64,000 bases of DNA, from NCBI RefSeq assembly GCF_020171285.1, contig NZ_JAIUZI010000001.1:310001-374000 (forward strand), given 5' to 3'. The notes beneath the pieces are model-generated. The model did not search any database. It saw nothing but the letters and a program-made list of their open reading frames with translations, and was not told where the DNA came from. The DNA is from Seohaeicola saemankumensis. GTDB lineage: Bacteria > Pseudomonadota > Alphaproteobacteria > Rhodobacterales > Rhodobacteraceae. Numbering within the stretch: position 1 is the stretch's first letter; each line of letters begins with the position of its first letter. Below, in pieces: positions 62,818-64,000 of this stretch. Made by a program: the position numbers and the translations under genes.

Positions 62818-62852
62818 GTTCGTATATAATATAGTATGCGCGATATACGAAC
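62818..62852. promoter_or_regulatory. Palindromic operator/promoter between IclR and Rieske oxygenase
   Basis: Arms GTTCGTATAT (62818-62827) and ATATACGAAC (62843-62852) pair perfectly over 10 bp around a 15-bp centre that includes a TATAAT-like box at 62825-62830. This is a likely IclR operator, ending 37 bp before the oxygenase start. The extended symmetry with GTTCG arms fits IclR-family sites. Confidence 0.75.
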
Positions 62853-62889
62853 ATCACGCAAGCACATTCGCAAGCTCGAGAGGCCCGAT

Positions 62890-64000
62890 ATGATCAGCCA
62901 GCAACTGAACGACAGCCTGACCCGCGTTGGCCCCGGCAGCGATGCCGGTGAGGTGTTGCGCCGCTACTGGCAACCCGCCGCGCTCAGCGACGAGTTGATG
63001 ACCGGGCGCCCCGTGGTGCCGGTCCGGCTGTTGGGAGAGGACCTGGTCCTGTTCCGGGACAGCAGCGGCGAACTGGGCCTGATCGGGCGCCACTGCCCGC
63101 ATCGCGGCGCCGACATGTGCTATGGCCGGTTGGAGGACAACGGGCTGCGCTGCCCGTTCCACGGCTGGCATTTCGACCGCACCGGCCAATGCGTCGAACA
63201 GCCCGGCGAACCCGAAGGCAGCCGCATGCACGAACAGATCCGCTCGACCTCCTATCCGGTGGTCGAAAAGAACGGCATCGTCTGGGCCTACATGGGGCCG
63301 GGTACGCCGCCGGCCTTCCCCAATTTCGACTGTTTCCGCGCCCCCGATACCCACGTCTTTGCCTTCAAGGGGCTGTGGCAGTGCAACTGGCTGCAGGCGC
63401 TAGAGGTCGGTATCGACCCGGCGCACGCCTCCTTCCTGCACCGCTTTCTCCAGGATGAAGACCCCGCCGACAGCTATGGCAAACAGTTCCGCGACAAGGC
63501 GGCGAATACCGAAATCCCGATGACCAAGCTGCTGCGCGACTTTCCCCGCCCCGAGATCAACGTGGACGAAACCGACTATGGGTTGCGGCTGACCGCGCTG
63601 CGCCATCTTGGCGACGGGCGTACCCATGTGCGGGTCACCAACCAGATCTTCCCCGAGGCGATCTGCATCCCGATGAGCCGGGAAATGACCATTACCCAGT
63701 GGCATGTGCCCGTGGACGACCACAATTGCTACTGGTTCTCCATGTTCACCAGTTTCGGTGATCCGGTGAACAAGACGCTGATGCGCGAACAACGGCTGAA
63801 GGAACATCGCCTGCCGGACTATGCGCCGCTGAAAAACGCCGCTAACAATTACGGTTATGATCCGGATGAACAGGCGAACGAGACGTATACGGGCATGGGC
63901 CTTGATATCAACGTGCACGATCAGTGGGCGGTTGAGAGCATGGGCGCGATCCAGGACCGGACCCAGGAGCATCTGGGCAAGACCGATGTTGGTATCATCC
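62890..64000 (+). CDS. Rieske aromatic-ring oxygenase, large subunit (3' end outside window)
   Basis: From the ATG at 62890 the frame is open to the window end (370 residues, C-terminus missing). The Rieske [2Fe-2S] ligands are Cys69, His71, Cys88 and His91 (HCPHRGAD and CPFHGW). The mononuclear iron site region is EVGIDPAHASFLH, with Asp176 and the ligands His179 and His184. The start ISQQLNDSLTRVGPGSDAGEVLRRYWQPAALS is that of the phthalate-4,5-dioxygenase/LigXa group of ring-hydroxylating or demethylating oxygenases. The substrate is an aromatic acid by analogy. A reductase partner is not in the window. Confidence 0.93.
   Translation, partial: MISQQLNDSLTRVGPGSDAGEVLRRYWQPAALSDELMTGRPVVPVRLLGEDLVLFRDSSGELGLIGRHCPHRGADMCYGRLEDNGLRCPFHGWHFDRTGQCVEQPGEPEGSRMHEQIRSTSYPVVEKNGIVWAYMGPGTPPAFPNFDCFRAPDTHVFAFKGLWQCNWLQALEVGIDPAHASFLHRFLQDEDPADSYGKQFRDKAANTEIPMTKLLRDFPRPEINVDETDYGLRLTALRHLGDGRTHVRVTNQIFPEAICIPMSREMTITQWHVPVDDHNCYWFSMFTSFGDPVNKTLMREQRLKEHRLPDYAPLKNAANNYGYDPDEQANETYTGMGLDINVHDQWAVESMGAIQDRTQEHLGKTDVGII

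Overview
The window is GC-rich (about 65%) DNA that looks like a chromosome segment of an alphaproteobacterium of the Rhodobacteraceae/Roseobacter group. The evidence is the style of the proteins (single-ATPase XylFHG transporter, TamA/TamB pair, CpsD-like EPS proteins with an altered Walker A, MupA/Atu3671-type monooxygenase), frequent GTG/TTG starts, and many four-base stop/start overlaps. No rRNA or tRNA gene, CRISPR array or insertion sequence was seen.

Region 1 (1-11 kb) is mixed metabolism and regulation: a truncated amidase, a hotdog thioesterase, a very unusual Gly/Thr/Lys repeat protein, an APH-like kinase next to a FemAB/BioF2-like acyltransferase, a DgoK-like kinase with a damaged N-terminal motif, an EthD protein, LysR and AraC regulators, and a glyceraldehyde-3-phosphate dehydrogenase behind two LacI-type palindromes.

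Region 2 (11.5-38.6 kb) is an exopolysaccharide locus of the Wzx/Wzy type: initiating sugar transferase, CpsD-like ATPase, Wzz-like chain-length protein, flippase, O-antigen-polymerase-like protein, WecG/TagA glycosyltransferase, several GT2/GT4 transferases, and two SGNH-type proteins, one fused to a clan-A-like glycoside hydrolase. In its middle sits a tightly packed minus-strand operon encoding a KS-AT-KR-DH-ACP-TE polyketide synthase, a GT2, a formyltransferase/adenylation/luciferase-like-monooxygenase/carrier megaprotein and a 4'-phosphopantetheinyl transferase. This is a complete small PKS-NRPS assembly line inside a polysaccharide locus and is the most likely undescribed system here. 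My inference is that it makes a formyl-aminoacyl/unsaturated acyl group that ends up on a glycan or glycolipid.

Region 3 (38.7-51.2 kb) is a D-xylose module: xylB-xylA-mutarotase-diheme cytochrome peroxidase (all with four-base overlaps), a CRTAC1/FG-GAP protein, a ROK repressor, the xylF-xylH-xylG transporter and a glucokinase. Two related A/T-rich inverted repeats, in front of xylB and between the ROK gene and xylF, look like the ROK operators.

Region 4 (51-64 kb) holds a gamma-glutamyltransferase-like protein, the tamA-tamB envelope pair, a second and divergent GAPDH paralogue, three small exported proteins of unknown function, and an IclR regulator divergent from a Rieske oxygenase that runs off the window. 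A 10-bp-arm palindrome lies between the last two.
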